DNA of 64,000 nt from Mytilus trossulus (GCF_036588685.1 NC_086374.1:37254886-37318885), one strand, 5' to 3'. Positions 11,401-22,644 are shown, counted from the first letter of the stretch. Numbers and translations are program-made. The notes: generated by a model from the letters alone, not told the origin.

Positions 11401-14400
11401 CAGCATTTTAAATACATAAAAACTACTTATTGGAGTATAATTACTATGTTAAGGAGTAAGAATTGCAAGATTTTTGAAATTGAAGGTCTATGGTAGGGGG
11501 GGTCAATATACCGCAGGGGGGTCAAATTACCATGGCAAAGTAAAATTTTCAAAATATCTTTTCCAGTATGTTAAATACATACAAACTACTTGTAGGAGTA
11601 TTATAACTATGTTAAGGAGTTTGAATAGCTAGAATTTTTGAAATTTAAGGTCTACTGTAGGGGTTCAATATACCGCAGGGGGGTCAAAATACCATGGCTG
11701 AGTAAAATTTTCAAAATATCTTTTCCAGTTTGTTAAATATATACAAACTACTTTTTGAAGTATTATAATTATATTAAGGAGTTTAAATAGCTAGAATTTT
11801 TGAAATCTAAGGTCTATAGTAGGGGTTCAACATACCGCAGGGGGGTCAAAATACCATGGCAAAGTAAAATTTTCAAAATATCTTTTCCAATATGTTTAAT
11901 GCATACAAACTACTTGTAGGAGTATTATAACTATGTTAAGGAGTTTGAATAGCTAGAAATTTTGAAATTTAAGGTCTATGGTAGGGGGTTCAATATACTG
12001 CGGTGGTCAAAATACCATGCAAAGTTAAATTTTCAAAATATCTTTGCCAGTTTGTTAAATACATACAAACTACTTATTGAAGTATTATAATTATGTTAAG
12101 GAATTTGAATAGCTAGAATTTTTGAAATTTAAGGTCTACAGTAGGGGTTCAATATACCGCAGGGGGGGTCAAAATACCTTGGCTAAGTAAAATTTACAAA
12201 ATATCTTTGCGAGTTTGTTAAATACATACAAACTACTTATTGGAGTATTATAACTATGTTAAGGAGTTTGAATAGCTAGAATTTTTTGAAATTTAAGGTC
12301 TATAGTAGGGGTTCAATATACCGCAGGGGGGTCTATATACCATGGAAATTATTTTTTTTCAAAACATTTTTTCCAATATGTTAAATACATACAAACTACT
12401 TGTAGGAGTATTATAACTATGTTAAGGAGTTTGAATAGCTGGAATTTTTGAAATTTAAAGTCTATGGTAGGGGGTTCAATATACCGCAGGGGGGTCAAAA
12501 TACCATGGCAAAGTAAAATTTTCAAAATATTTTTTCCAATATGTTAAATACATACAAACTACTTATTGAAGTATTATAATTATGTTAAGGAGTTTGAATA
12601 GCTAGAATTTTTGAAATTTAAGGTCTATAGTAGGGGTTCAATATACCGCAGGGGGGTCTATATACCATGGAAATTATTTTTTTTCAAAACATTTTTTCCA
12701 ATATGTTAAATACATACAAACTACTTGTAGGAGTATTATAACTATGTTAAGGAGTTTGAATAGCTAGAAATTTTGAAATTTAAGGTCTATGGTAGGGGGT
12801 TCAATATACTGCGGGGGGTCAAAATACCATGGGTAAGTAAAATTTTCAAAATATCTTTGCCAGTTTGTTAAATACATACAAACTACTTATTGAAGTATTA
12901 TAATTATGTAAAGGAGTTTGAATAGCTAGAATTTTTAAAATTTAAGGTCTATAGTAGGGGTTCAATATACCGCAGGGGGGTCAATATACCATGGAAATTA
13001 ATTTTTTTCAAAACATTTTTTCCAGGATGTTAAATGCATACAAACTACTTATTGAAGTATTATTACTCAGTTAGGGAGTTAGAATAGCTAGAATTTTTGA
13101 ATATTAAGGTCTATGGTAGGGGGTTCAATATACCGCAGGGGGGTCAAAATACCATGGCAAAGTAAAATTTTCAAAATATCTTTTCCAGTTTGTTAAATAT
13201 ATACAAACCACTTATTGAAGTATTATAATTATGTTAAGGGGTTTGAATAGCTAGAATTTTTGAAATTTAAGGTCTATAGTAGGGGTTCAATATACCGCAG
13301 GGGTGTCAAAATACCATGGCAAAGTAAAATTTTCAAAATATCTTTTCCAATATGTTAAATACATACAAACTACTTGTAGGAGTATTATAACTATGTTAAG
13401 GAGTTTGAATAGCTAGAAATTTTGAAATTTAAGGTCTATGGTAGGGGGTTCAATATACCGCAGGGGGGTCAAAATACCATGGGTAAGTAAAATTTTCAAA
13501 ATATCTTTTCCAGTTTGTTAAATACATACAAACTACTTGTAGGAGTATTATAACTATGTTAAGGAGTTTGAATAGCTAGAATTTTTTGAAATTTAAGGTC
13601 TACAGTAGGGGTTCAATATACAGCAGGGGGGTCAAAATACCATGGCTAAGTAAAATTTTCAAAATATCTTTTCCAGCATGTTGAATACATACAAATTACT
13701 ATTTGGAGTATTATTACTATGTTAAGGAGTTAAAATAGCTTGAATTTTTTAAATTCAAGGTCTATGGTAGGGGGGTTCAATATACCGCAAGGGGGTCAAA
13801 ATACCATGGCTGAGTAAAATTTTCAAAATATCTTTTCCAGTTTGTTAAATATATACAAACTACTTATTGAAGTATTATAATTATATTAAGGAGTTTAAAT
13901 AGCTAGAATTTTTGAAATCTAAGGTCTATAGTAGGGGGTTCAATATACCGCAGGGGGGTCAAAATACCATGGCAAATTAAAATTTTCAAAATATCTTTTC
14001 CAATATGTTTAATGCATACAAACTACTTGTAGGAGTATTATAACTATGTTAAGGAGTTTGAATAGCTAGAAATTTTGAAATTTAAGGTCTATGGTAGGGA
14101 GTTCAATATACTGCGGGGGTCAAAATACCATGCAAAGTTAAATTTTCAAAATATCTTTGCCAGTTTGTTAAATACATACAAACTACTTATTGAAGTATTA
14201 TAATTATGTTAAGGAATTTGAATAGCTAGAATTTTTGAAATTTAAGGTCTACAGTAGGGGTTCAATATACCGCAGGGGGGGGTCAAAATACCATGGCTAA
14301 GTAAAATTTACAAAATATCTTTGCCAGTTTGTTAAATACATACAAACTGCTTGTAGGAGTATTATAACTATGTTAAGGAGTTTGAATAGCTAGAATTTTT

Positions 14401-14869
14401 TAAATTTAAGGTCTACAGTAGGGGTTCAATATACCGCAGGGGGGTCAAAATACCATGGCTAAGTAAAATTTTCAAAATATCTTTTCCAGTTTGTTAAATA
14501 TATACAAACTACTTATTGGAGTATTATAATTATGTTAAGGAGTTTGAATAGCTAGAATTTTTGAAATTTAATGTCTATAGTAGGGGTTCAATATACCGCA
14601 GGGGTCAAAAAACCATGGAAATTATTTTTTTTCCTAATATCTTTTCCAGCATGTTAAATGCATACAAACTACTTATTGAAGTATTATTACTATGTTAAGG
14701 ATTAAGAATAGCTGGAATTTTTGAAATTTAAAGTCTATGGTAGGGGGGTCAATATACCGCAGGGGGGTCAAAATACCATGGGCAAGTAAAATTTTCAAAA
14801 TATCTTTTCCAGCATGTTAAATACATACAAACTACTTGTTTGAATATTATAACTATGTTAAGGAGTTTG
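8460..14869 (+). repeat. ~162-bp satellite array, forward orientation (about 40 monomers)
   Basis: Monomers recur every 160-165 bases. Each has a G-rich core, GGGGGTTCAATATACCGCAG followed by GGGGGTCAAAATACCATGG, then an AT-rich part with AAGTAAAATTTTCAAAATAT, CATACAAACTACTT and ATGTTAAGGAGTTTGAATAG. The core is a reverse complement of the words at the ends of the surrounding block (GGTATTTTGAACCCC), so the satellite appears to be built on the element's own end sequence. Monomers vary mainly at TTGTAGG/TTATTGAAG and in short indels. Arrays of ~160-bp units inside bivalve mobile elements are known (for example the pearl/BIV160 class); identity with those is not claimed. Confidence 0.92.
9195..11566 (+). 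repeat. Recent 1.19-kb tandem duplication inside the 162-bp satellite
   Basis: The segment from about 9195 to 10380 recurs at about 10381-11566 with an offset of 1185-1187 bases (about seven monomers). It keeps the same irregular features, including a shortened monomer with CCAGTATTGACCATATACCA at about 10002 and 11187. Differences are few single bases and one or two indels. This is a higher-order repeat formed by one recent event. Confidence 0.8.
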
Positions 14870-16560
14870 TATGTATTCAACATGCTGGAAAAGATATTTT
14901 GAAAATTTTACTTAGCCATGGTATTTTGCCCCCTGTAGTATATTGAACCCCCTACCACAGACCTTGAGTTTCAAAAATTCAAGCTATTCTAACTCCTTAA
15001 CATAGTAATAATACTCAAATTTGTAGTTTGTATGTATTCAACATGCTGGAAAAGATATTTTGAAAATTTTACTTAGCCATGGTATTTTGACCCCCTGCGG
15101 TATATTGAACCCCCTTCTATAGACCTTGATTTTCAAAAATTCAAGCTATTCTAACTCCTTAACATAGTAATAATACTTCAATAAGTTGTTTGTATGTATA
15201 TAACATGCTGGAAAAGATATTTGAAGAAAAAATATTTTCATGGTATTTTGACCCTCCTACCATGGTATATTGAACCCCCTACTATAGACCTTGAATTTCA
15301 AAAACCCAAGCTATTCTACCTCCTTAACATAATTATAATACATCAATTAGTTGTTTGTATGTATTTAACAAACTAGCAAAGATATTTTGAAAATTTTACC
15401 AAGCCATGATATTTTAATCCCCTGCAGTATATTGAACCCCTTCTATAGACCTTGATTTTCAAAAATTCAAGCTATTCTAACTCCTTAACATAGTAATAAT
15501 ACTTCAATAAGTTGTTTGTATATATATAACATGCTGGAAAAGATATTTTGAAAATTTTACTTAGCCATGGTATTTTGACCCCCCTGCGGTATATTGAACC
15601 CCCTACCATAGACATTCAATTTCAAAAATTCCAGCTATTCTTAATCCTTAACATAGTAATAATACTTCAATAAGTAGTTTGTATGCATTTAACATGCTGG
15701 AAAAGATATGTTGAAGAAAAAATATTTTCATAGTATATTGAACCCCCTACTATAGACCTTGAATTTCAAAAACCCAAGCTATTCTAACTCCTTAACATAA
15801 TTATAATACTTCAATAAGTAGTTTGTATGTATTTAACAAACTGGCAAAGATATTTTGAAAATTTTACATAGCCATGGTATTTTGACCCCCTGCAGTATAT
15901 TGAACCCCCTTCTATAGACCTTGATTTTCAAAAATTCAAGCTATTCTAACTCCTAAACAGTATTATAATACTTCAATAAGAAGTTTTTATGTATTTAACA
16001 AACTGGCAACGATATTTTGGAAATTTTACATAGCCATGGTATTTTGACCCCCTGCGCTATATTGAACCCCCTTATATAGACCTTGATTTTCAAAAATCCA
16101 AGTTTTTCTAACTCCTTAACATAGTTTTAATACTCCAATAAGTAGTTTGTTTGTATTTAACATGCTGGAAAAGATATTTTGAAAATTTTACTTAGCCATG
16201 GTATTTTGACCCCCTGCGGTATATTGAACCCCCTTCTATAGACCTTGATTTTCAAAAATTCAAGCTATTCTAACTCCTTAACATAGTAATAATACTTCAA
16301 TAAGTTGTTTGTTTTTATATAACATGCTGGAAAAGATATTTTGAAAATTTTACTTAGCCATGTTATTGTACCATGGTATATTGAACCCCCTACTATACAT
16401 CTAAACTAAAGACCTTTCATGTTAAAATATCTTGCTACTGTAACTCCATAACTTATTTATTATACTCCAATCAGTAGTTTGTATTTATTTTATTAGTTTG
16501 AAAAGATGTTTTGAAAATTTTATTTTTTTAAATCAAGTGAGCCATGGTAATTTGACCCCC
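14864..16560 (-). repeat. ~162-bp satellite array, inverted orientation (about 10 monomers)
   Basis: From the junction the same satellite runs in reverse complement: CCATGGTATTTTGACCCCC, TATATTGAACCCCC, then CAAGCTATTCTAACTCCTTA. These monomers are more divergent from one another than the forward ones and several are shortened. The junction shares AGTTTG (14864-14869) between the forward word AAGGAGTTTG and the inverted word AGTTTGTATG. Confidence 0.88.
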
Positions 16561-16995
16561 TCCCCCTTTTTTACCATGGAGAATTTAAACTTAAAAGTCT
16601 ACCATTCTATATAAATATTTTAAATTTCAAAGAATTATAGTGTCCAAGCTACATGGTCTAGTTTTAATGCTTTAAAAAGTTTTTTTAATGAAATTTTGTT
16701 GGTTAAGATTTCAGAGCACTTATACCAAGCAAATATTTTTCTTTTAACCAATCATTGAAAATTTACCTCCCCTTCTTGTATAAATGATTTTTAATATTTG
16801 ATTAGCTTTTATATAATGTTAAACGTTTTATTAATCATCTAAAATGAAAAAAACAGGGGGGTTCAATTTACCATGGGGGTTCAATTTTTCATACAGGGGG
16901 GGTTCAATTTACCATGGGGGGGTTCAATTTACCATAGCGGTATTTTGACCCCGGGGTCATTTTACCATGGGGTTCAAAATACCATATGACACCGG

Positions 16996-19900
16996 GTATA
17001 AAGATTTTCAAATTAAAGTGCACGTTTGGTCTGAGTTTTGGTGGATGCGGTCAAATAATTTTGTTGTACAAGTCAGCAGGAGGTATCAAAACTACTGAAA
17101 TTTTGTTACGTATCAATATTTTGAATAAAATGAGGACATCCTGGTGTCCTAAATTTATGCGAACAAAAATTCGTTGTTATTATATTGCAATATTGCTGTC
17201 CATTGTCATGATTGTATTATACATTGAATCCTGACATAAAAAATATGGCTGATTTACTATGCAGGTATATAGATTTACAAATTAAAGTGCATATATGGTC
17301 TGTTTTGGTGGACGCGGTCAAATAATTTTGTTGTACAGGTCAACTGGAGGCATCAAAACTACTGAAATTTTGTTACGTATCAATATTTTGAATAAAATGA
17401 GGACATGCTGGTATCCTAAATTTATGCGAACAAAAATTTGTTGTTATTATATTGCAATGTTGCTGTCCATTGTCATGATTGTATTATACATTGAATCCTG
17501 ACATAAAAAATATGGCTGATTTACTATGCAGGTATATAGATTTACAAATTAAAGTGCATATATGGTCTGTTTTGGTGGACGCGGTCAAATAATTCTGTTG
17601 TACTAGTCAACTGGAGGCATCAAAACTACTGAAATTTTGTTACGTATCAGTATTTTAAGTAAAAAGAGGACATGCTGGCACCCTTAATTTAGGCGAACAA
17701 AAATTTGTTGTTATTATATTGCAATATTGCTGTCCATTGTCATGATTGTTTTATACATTGAATCCTGACATTAAAAATAAGGCTGATTTACTATGCTGGT
17801 ATATAGATTTACAATTTAAAGTTCACATATGGTCAGTTTTGGTAATGTGGTCAAATAATTTTGTTGTACAAGTCAGCTGGAGGTATCAAAACTACTGAAA
17901 TTTTGTTACGTATCAATATTTTGAATAAAATGAGGACATGCTGGTATCCTAAATTTATATGAACAAACATTTTTTGGTATTGTATTGCAATTTTGCTGTC
18001 AATTGTCATGATTGTATTATACATTGAATCCTGACATAAAAAAATATGGCTGATTTACTATGCAGGTATACAGATTTACAAATTAAAGTGCATATATGGT
18101 CAGTTTTGGTGGACACGGTCAAATAATGCTGTTGTACAAGTCAACTGGAGGTATCAAAACTACTGAAATTTTGTTACGTATCAGTATTTTAAGTAAAAAG
18201 AGGACATGCTGGCACCCTTAATTTAGGCGAACAAAAATTTGTTGTTATTATATTGCAATATTGCTGTCCATTGTCATGATTGTTTTATACATTGAATCAG
18301 GACATTAAAAATAAGGCTGATTTACTATGCTGGTATATAGATTTACAATTTAAAGTTCACATATGGTCAGTTTTGGTAATGTGGTCAAATAATTTTGTTG
18401 TACAAGTCAGCTGGAGGTATCAAAACTACTGAAATTTTGTTACGTATCAATATTTTGAATAAAATGAGGACATGCTGGTATCCTAAATTTATGCAAACAA
18501 ACATTTTATGGTATTGTATTGCAATTTTGCTGTCAATTGTCATGATTGTATTATACATTGAATCCTGACATAAAAAAATATGGCTGATTTACTATGCAGG
18601 TATATAGATTTCCAAATTAAAGTGCATATACATGTATGGTCAGTTTTGGTGGATGCGGTCAAATAATTTTGTTGTACAAGTCAACTGGAGGCATCAAAAC
18701 TACTGAAATTTTGTTACGTATCAGTATTTTAAGTAAAAAGAGGACATGCTGGCACCCTTAATTAAGGCGAACAAAAATTTGTTGTTATTATATTGCAATA
18801 TTGCTGTCCATTGTCATGATTGTATTATACATTGAATCCTGACATTAAAAATAAGGCTGATTTACTATGCAGGTATATAGATTTACAATTTAAAGTTCAC
18901 ATATGGTCAGTTTTGGTAATGTGGTCAAATAATTTTGTTGTACAAGTCAGCTGGAGGTATCAAAACTACTGAAATTTTGTTACGTATCAATATTTTGAAT
19001 AAAATGAGGACATGCTGGTATCCTAAATTTATGCGAACAAAATTTTTTTGTTATTGTATTGCAATTTTGCTGTCCATTGTCATGATTGTATTATACATTG
19101 AATCCTGACATAAAAAAATATGGCTGATTTACTATGCAGGTATATAGATTTACAAATTAAAGTTCACATATGGTCAGTTTTGGTAATGTGGTCAAATAAT
19201 TTTGTTGTACAAGTCAGCTGGAGGTATCAAAACTACTGAAATTTTGTTACGTATCAATATTTTGAATAAAATGAGGACATGCTGGTATCCTAAATTTATG
19301 CGAACAAAATTTTTTGTTATTGTATTGCAATTTTGCTGTCCATTGTCATGATTGTATTATACATTGAATCCTGACATAAAAAAATATGGCTGATTTACTA
19401 TGCAGGTATATAGATTTACAAATTAAAGTGCATATATGGTCAGTTTTTGTGGACACGGTCAAATAATGCTGTTGTACAAGTCAACTGGAGGCATCAAAAC
19501 TACTGAAATTTTGTTACGTATCAGTATTTTAAGTAAAAAGAGGACATGCTGGCACCCTTAATTTAGGCGAACAAAAATTTGTTGTTATTATATTGCAATA
19601 TTGCTGTCCATTGTCATGATTGTTTTATACATTGAATCCCGACATTAAAAATAAGGCTGATTTACTATGCTGGTATATAGATTTACAATTTAAAGTTCAC
19701 ATATGGTCAGTTTTGGTAATGTGGTCAAATAATTTTGTTGTACAAGTCAGCTGGAGGTATCAAAACTACTGAAATTTTGTTACGTATCAATATTTTGAAT
19801 AAAATGAGGACATGCTGGTATCCTAAATTTATGCGAACAAAATTTTTTTGTTATTGTATTGCAATTTTGCTGTCCATTGTCATGATTGTATTATACATTG

Positions 19901-20165
19901 AATCCTGACATAAAAAATATGGCTGATTTACTATGCGGGTATATAGATTTACAAATTAAAGTGCATATATTGTCAGTTTTGGTGGATGCGGTCAAAGAAT
20001 TTTGTTGTACAAGTCTGAGACTACTATAACACAGTGTTATAGTAGTCTCAGTACAAGTCAACTGGAGTCATCAAAACTACTGAAATTTTGTTACGTATCA
20101 GTATTTTGAGTAAAAAGAGGACATGCTGGCACCCTTAATTTAGACGAACAAAAATTTGTAGTCAT
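16996..20165 (+). repeat. 267-bp satellite, right block (about 12 monomers, alternating types)
   Basis: Monomers start at GATTTACTATGCAGGTATAT every 266-268 bases (17251, 17518, 17784, 18052, 18319 and on). Two types alternate. Type A has GTCAACTGGAGGCATC, CAGTATTTTAAGTAAAAAG and GGCACCCTTAATT. Type B has GGTAATGTGGTC, GTCAGCTGGAGGTATC, CAATATTTTGAATAAAATG and GGTATCCTAAATTT. The order from the third monomer is A B A B A B B A B A, a dimeric higher-order repeat of about 534 bp with one B-B exception. The short open frames at 16986-17234 and 17295-17501 are monomer translations without coding signs. Confidence 0.92.
20016..20050. mobile_element. 35-bp perfect palindrome inserted with 9-bp target duplication
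   Basis: TGAGACTACTATAACAC, a central A, then its exact reverse complement. It is flanked by GTACAAGTC at 20007-20015 and again at 20051-20059. Every neighbouring satellite monomer has a single GTACAAGTC and no palindrome, so the empty site is directly visible in the array. The structure is that of a minimal inverted-repeat element, or of a hairpin copied in during repair. Confidence 0.9.
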
Positions 20166-20519
20166 TATTTAAATGAATTAAACTATTGCTGAATGTGGAT
20201 GCATAGTTCAAGGATGTATAACTAACAAGGACGTATACACCTAACATCAAATATACTTCTTTTCAAAAATATACATAATATGATTGAATTTGATCTCGGA
20301 ATATATATATATTCAGTGCCTGTTATCATTATAACCGAGATCGTTTATATAATAGATAAATTGTCAGATCACAGATAAATTTGTGTTACGTTCTGTGCGT
20401 ACTTATTTTCAAATATTTGTATTTAATCCTGTTCATAAAACGGAAGTATTAATTTTCAAATTACTTTATTTTCGATGTTTATACTACGAAACAAAGATAT
20501 TTTTTTTTTTTAAATCAAC
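20166..20519. other. Unique AT-rich spacer
   Basis: Between the satellite and the right subterminal array. It includes a short AT dinucleotide run near 20300. No gene or other repeat is seen. Confidence 0.5.
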
Positions 20520-20937
20520 GAAGAGCGGTCCTGGTTACAAGTTAACTTAGTGTTGAGCAGACCAGTCAAAAGTTAACTTGGGAACAGGTCTGGTTTTGAT
20601 CGGATTTGTCTAAGCAAAAGTTAACTTTGTGGCAGGACCGGTTTCCAAGTTAACTTATGTTAACTTTATGACAGGACCGGTTCCGAAGTTAACTTATGTT
20701 AACTTATGACAGGACTGGTTCGAAGTTAACTTATATCAATAGCGGACCTGTTTCCAAGTTAACTTTTTGGCAGACATAAAAACAGTCCTAGGACCAAGTC
20801 CGCTTTTCAAGTTAACTAGATTTTGGTCCTAGGACTGGTCAGAGCAGTCCTATATTCGGTCACAGGTTAACTTTGACCAGTCCAAATGACTGGTTATCAA
20901 GTTAACTTGCTGTACAGGTTAGGAGTGCACCCATCTG
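20520..20937. repeat. Right subterminal repeat array (about twelve GTTAAC words)
   Basis: About a dozen GTTAAC words, most within AAGTTAACTT, are interleaved with GGACCGGTT, GGTCCTAGGAC and GACCAGTCC words. This mirrors the left array at 4390-4800 in inverted orientation and ends at the inverted CAGATGGGTGC terminus. AAGTTAACTT is a perfect 10-bp palindrome, as expected of a site for a dimeric DNA-binding protein (inference). Confidence 0.85.
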
Positions 20938-21240
20938 TATGTGTATATATTCTTATTTTCCATCTGTGCATGTATAAAATGTTTCGACTTTAAAAAAAAA
21001 TAAAGAAAAGAAAAGGGCTTGCTATTGCAAAGATTGTGTCAAAGGTTAGAATTAACGCATTGTATTCCTTACAAAAAAACGGAAATCTGTCGACGTCATT
21101 ATGTACAAACATGTATATGTAGATTGTTAAACTATAATCATGTCTTTTTTCTTAATTAATCTGAGAAAACAATTAATGTTCTGATACCCCTGATTCGAAT
21201 TTAATAATACGCATCATAAAAAAGGTGTATTTCAACTACA

Positions 21241-21246
21241 TTTATT
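21241..21246 (-). terminator. Poly(A) signal AATAAA of the C1q gene
   Basis: On the minus strand AATAAA lies 18 bases past the stop codon of the C1q-domain gene. This would give a very short 3' untranslated region; a longer one is possible. Confidence 0.55.
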
Positions 21247-21263
21247 TTAGTTGATGTAATTAT

Positions 21264-21998
21264 CTACTGGAGTAGCCATCCGGAAAATGTTGATTGACCA
21301 TGTAAGTTACTGGCAATCATACCATCTCCGGCAAGCACAGAATGGTTCCGAACATAGACCGAGTCACCTTTCGTCACATGTGCAACAACTGTACCACTGA
21401 CTGATCCATCATCACCGTTTTTGGCGCGTAAGAATGTGGACCCGTAAACGGAATCGTTTATCATCAGTTCAGTCGAATGCTCGCCTGCCAAACTTCTCAT
21501 GACCCAGACAAATACGTACATCCCTGTCTTAGGACATGTAAATACTCCAGTATGGTTGTTGTATCCCTTTCCTTGGTTTGTCTTTGTCACATCAAACACA
21601 AATCTACGACCAGCTCCTGGAAACACGTGTTTTGAAATGTAAGCATGAAATGCAATAACTTGAGGGATTTTCTCACTTTCGATTCCTCTACCAGTTATGC
21701 TGACTTCATATCGGCCTACAAAATCGTTAAATATTCATTAATCAATCATCAATCAATTCAAATTCTGATACACAGACATTAAAAAAAACATTTTGCGCAC
21801 TAAAACATTAGAATCAAATACAAGGGACTCCCTGTTGAATGAGAAAAATGTGCTGACAATTTGACTTATGATAATTGGTTTCAAAATTATTGCTTTCCAG
21901 GATATTGTAGTGTGCTTACCGTCTGTTGTTTGGCATGAACTTTCAGCAGATACATCTGCAGTAATGACAACAAGGACAAGTATTATAGATGTCAACAT
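21264..21998 (-). CDS. Secreted C1q-domain-containing protein, two exons, 176 aa
   Basis: Exon 1 (21998-21920) encodes the signal peptide MLTSIILVLVVITADVSA followed by ESSCQTTD. It ends in a phase-1 donor (G then GTAAGC). Exon 2 (21715-21264) follows acceptor TTTTGTAG and continues in frame as GRYEVSITGRG and then a full globular C1q domain (residues about 40-176). The family pattern is clear: VIAFHAYIS, FVFDVTKTNQGKGYNNHTG, VFTCPKTGMYVFVWVM, then KGDSVYVRN and the terminal STFSGWLL. There is no collagen stretch. The start is the only Met before the hydrophobic run. Such short secreted C1q proteins are strongly expanded in bivalves, where studied members bind microbial surfaces and form trimers; ligand and tissue cannot be read from sequence. 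Nothing appears broken. Confidence 0.93.
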
Positions 21999-22116
21999 TT
22001 AAGCTCACTTTTAGTCCGAATACAACAACGTTGTTTGAATAAAAAATAATGTTTATGTGAACGTTTTATCAAAATATTAATGTTTCATTTGCGTGTTCAT
22101 GACATGAAATTCGATA

Positions 22117-22125
22117 CCTTTTATA
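22117..22125 (-). promoter_or_regulatory. TATA box of the C1q gene
   Basis: TATAAAAGG on the minus strand, about 120 bases upstream of the ATG. This would place transcription start near 22090 with a 5' untranslated region of roughly 90 bases. A large hairpin begins 11 bases further upstream. Confidence 0.5.
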
Positions 22126-22135
22126 AAAAGGCATC

Positions 22136-22193
22136 TTCGCTAGCCAAGGGTTACGATCCGAATGGAAGTTGATCGTAACCCTTGGCTAGCGAA
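22136..22193. repeat. 58-bp hairpin (23-bp perfect arms) upstream of the C1q promoter
   Basis: Arm 22136-22158 begins TTCGCTAGCCAAGGGTTACG. The arm 22171-22193 is its perfect reverse complement, with a 12-base loop. The flanks share TAAAAAGGC (left 22124 on, right 22199 on), but not adjacent to the arms on the right, so a target duplication is not clear. It could be a miniature inverted-repeat element. Confidence 0.8.
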
Positions 22194-22644
22194 AATGTTA
22201 AAAAGGCGTCAAATTGCTTAAACAAATGTCGGTAAAATATTACTAAAAAAACATACGTTGTGTGCAATTTTAGACATCAATCAATATTTGTTTACGTCTT
22301 TTCAATATTTAGTTGATTCCCTAAGTTTTTCCAAGCTTTTAACAGTATATACTACATCCTACATCTTTAATCATAGCGGCAGGTAATTGCAATTATGATT
22401 GCATAAGAATTTGTTATGTAATTGCAAACATCCGTTTTTAGAGCTAAAAATGCTAAAAATGCAAAACGTTTCGTCGCTTCAAAATTCGGCAAATTATTTG
22501 TTACTAAACTGAAGACTGACGAAAAACACCTGTATTTAGCCATAAAAGGGTCTTAGCAAAACACAAGAGTAAAATGAATTTGAGTTATCTTGCTTTTAAA
22601 TTACATGTAGTTTGTATCAAGTTCAAATGATTGTTCCATTTAAG

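Larger units (their letters stand above)
8230..16995. mobile_element. 8.8-kb inverted-end block filled with ~162-bp satellite
   Basis: The ends are perfect inverted copies over 27 bp, starting CCGGTGTCATATGGTATTTT. They are followed by clusters of GGGGTCAAAATACC, GACCCCGGGGTC and GGTAAAATGACCCC words in both orientations. The block interrupts a 267-bp satellite monomer, leaving matching halves on each side with about six bases of the monomer missing, which supports insertion. The interior is a large forward array and a smaller inverted array of one satellite, with about 280 bp of unrelated AT-rich sequence at 16570-16840. No transposase frame exists. Whether it moved as a transposon, or satellite amplified inside a once smaller element, cannot be told here. 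Confidence 0.65.
4390..20937. mobile_element. Putative 16.5-kb composite element with TIRs, TA flanks and satellite interior
   Basis: The left end reads CAGATGGGTGCGGTCCTAAC. The right end, on the other strand, reads CAGATGGGTGCACTCCTAAC. About 24 of the first 28 bases agree, and each end abuts a TA dinucleotide (4388-4389 and 20938-20939). Both ends lead inward into arrays of GTTAACTT words and GACCAG/GGACTGGTC words, so the structure is mirror-symmetric over several hundred bases. The interior contains a Harbinger-like insertion, two satellite families and a nested 8.8-kb block, but no transposase frame. The alternative is two independent copies of one shorter element that happen to face each other. 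TA flanks fit several DNA transposon superfamilies, so the class is left open. Confidence 0.55.

Noticed and set aside
10126..11496. Two near-identical 61-residue frames 1185 bases apart
   Set aside because: They are translations of the duplicated satellite segment, with AT-rich composition and no conservation of coding character.
8460..16560. CRISPR-like regular repeats
   Set aside because: The whole ~162-bp unit is repeated with no unique spacers, and the genome is eukaryotic.
22124..22210. TAAAAAGGC flanks as a target duplication of the 58-bp hairpin
   Set aside because: The right copy is five bases away from the arm, so it does not abut as a true duplication should.
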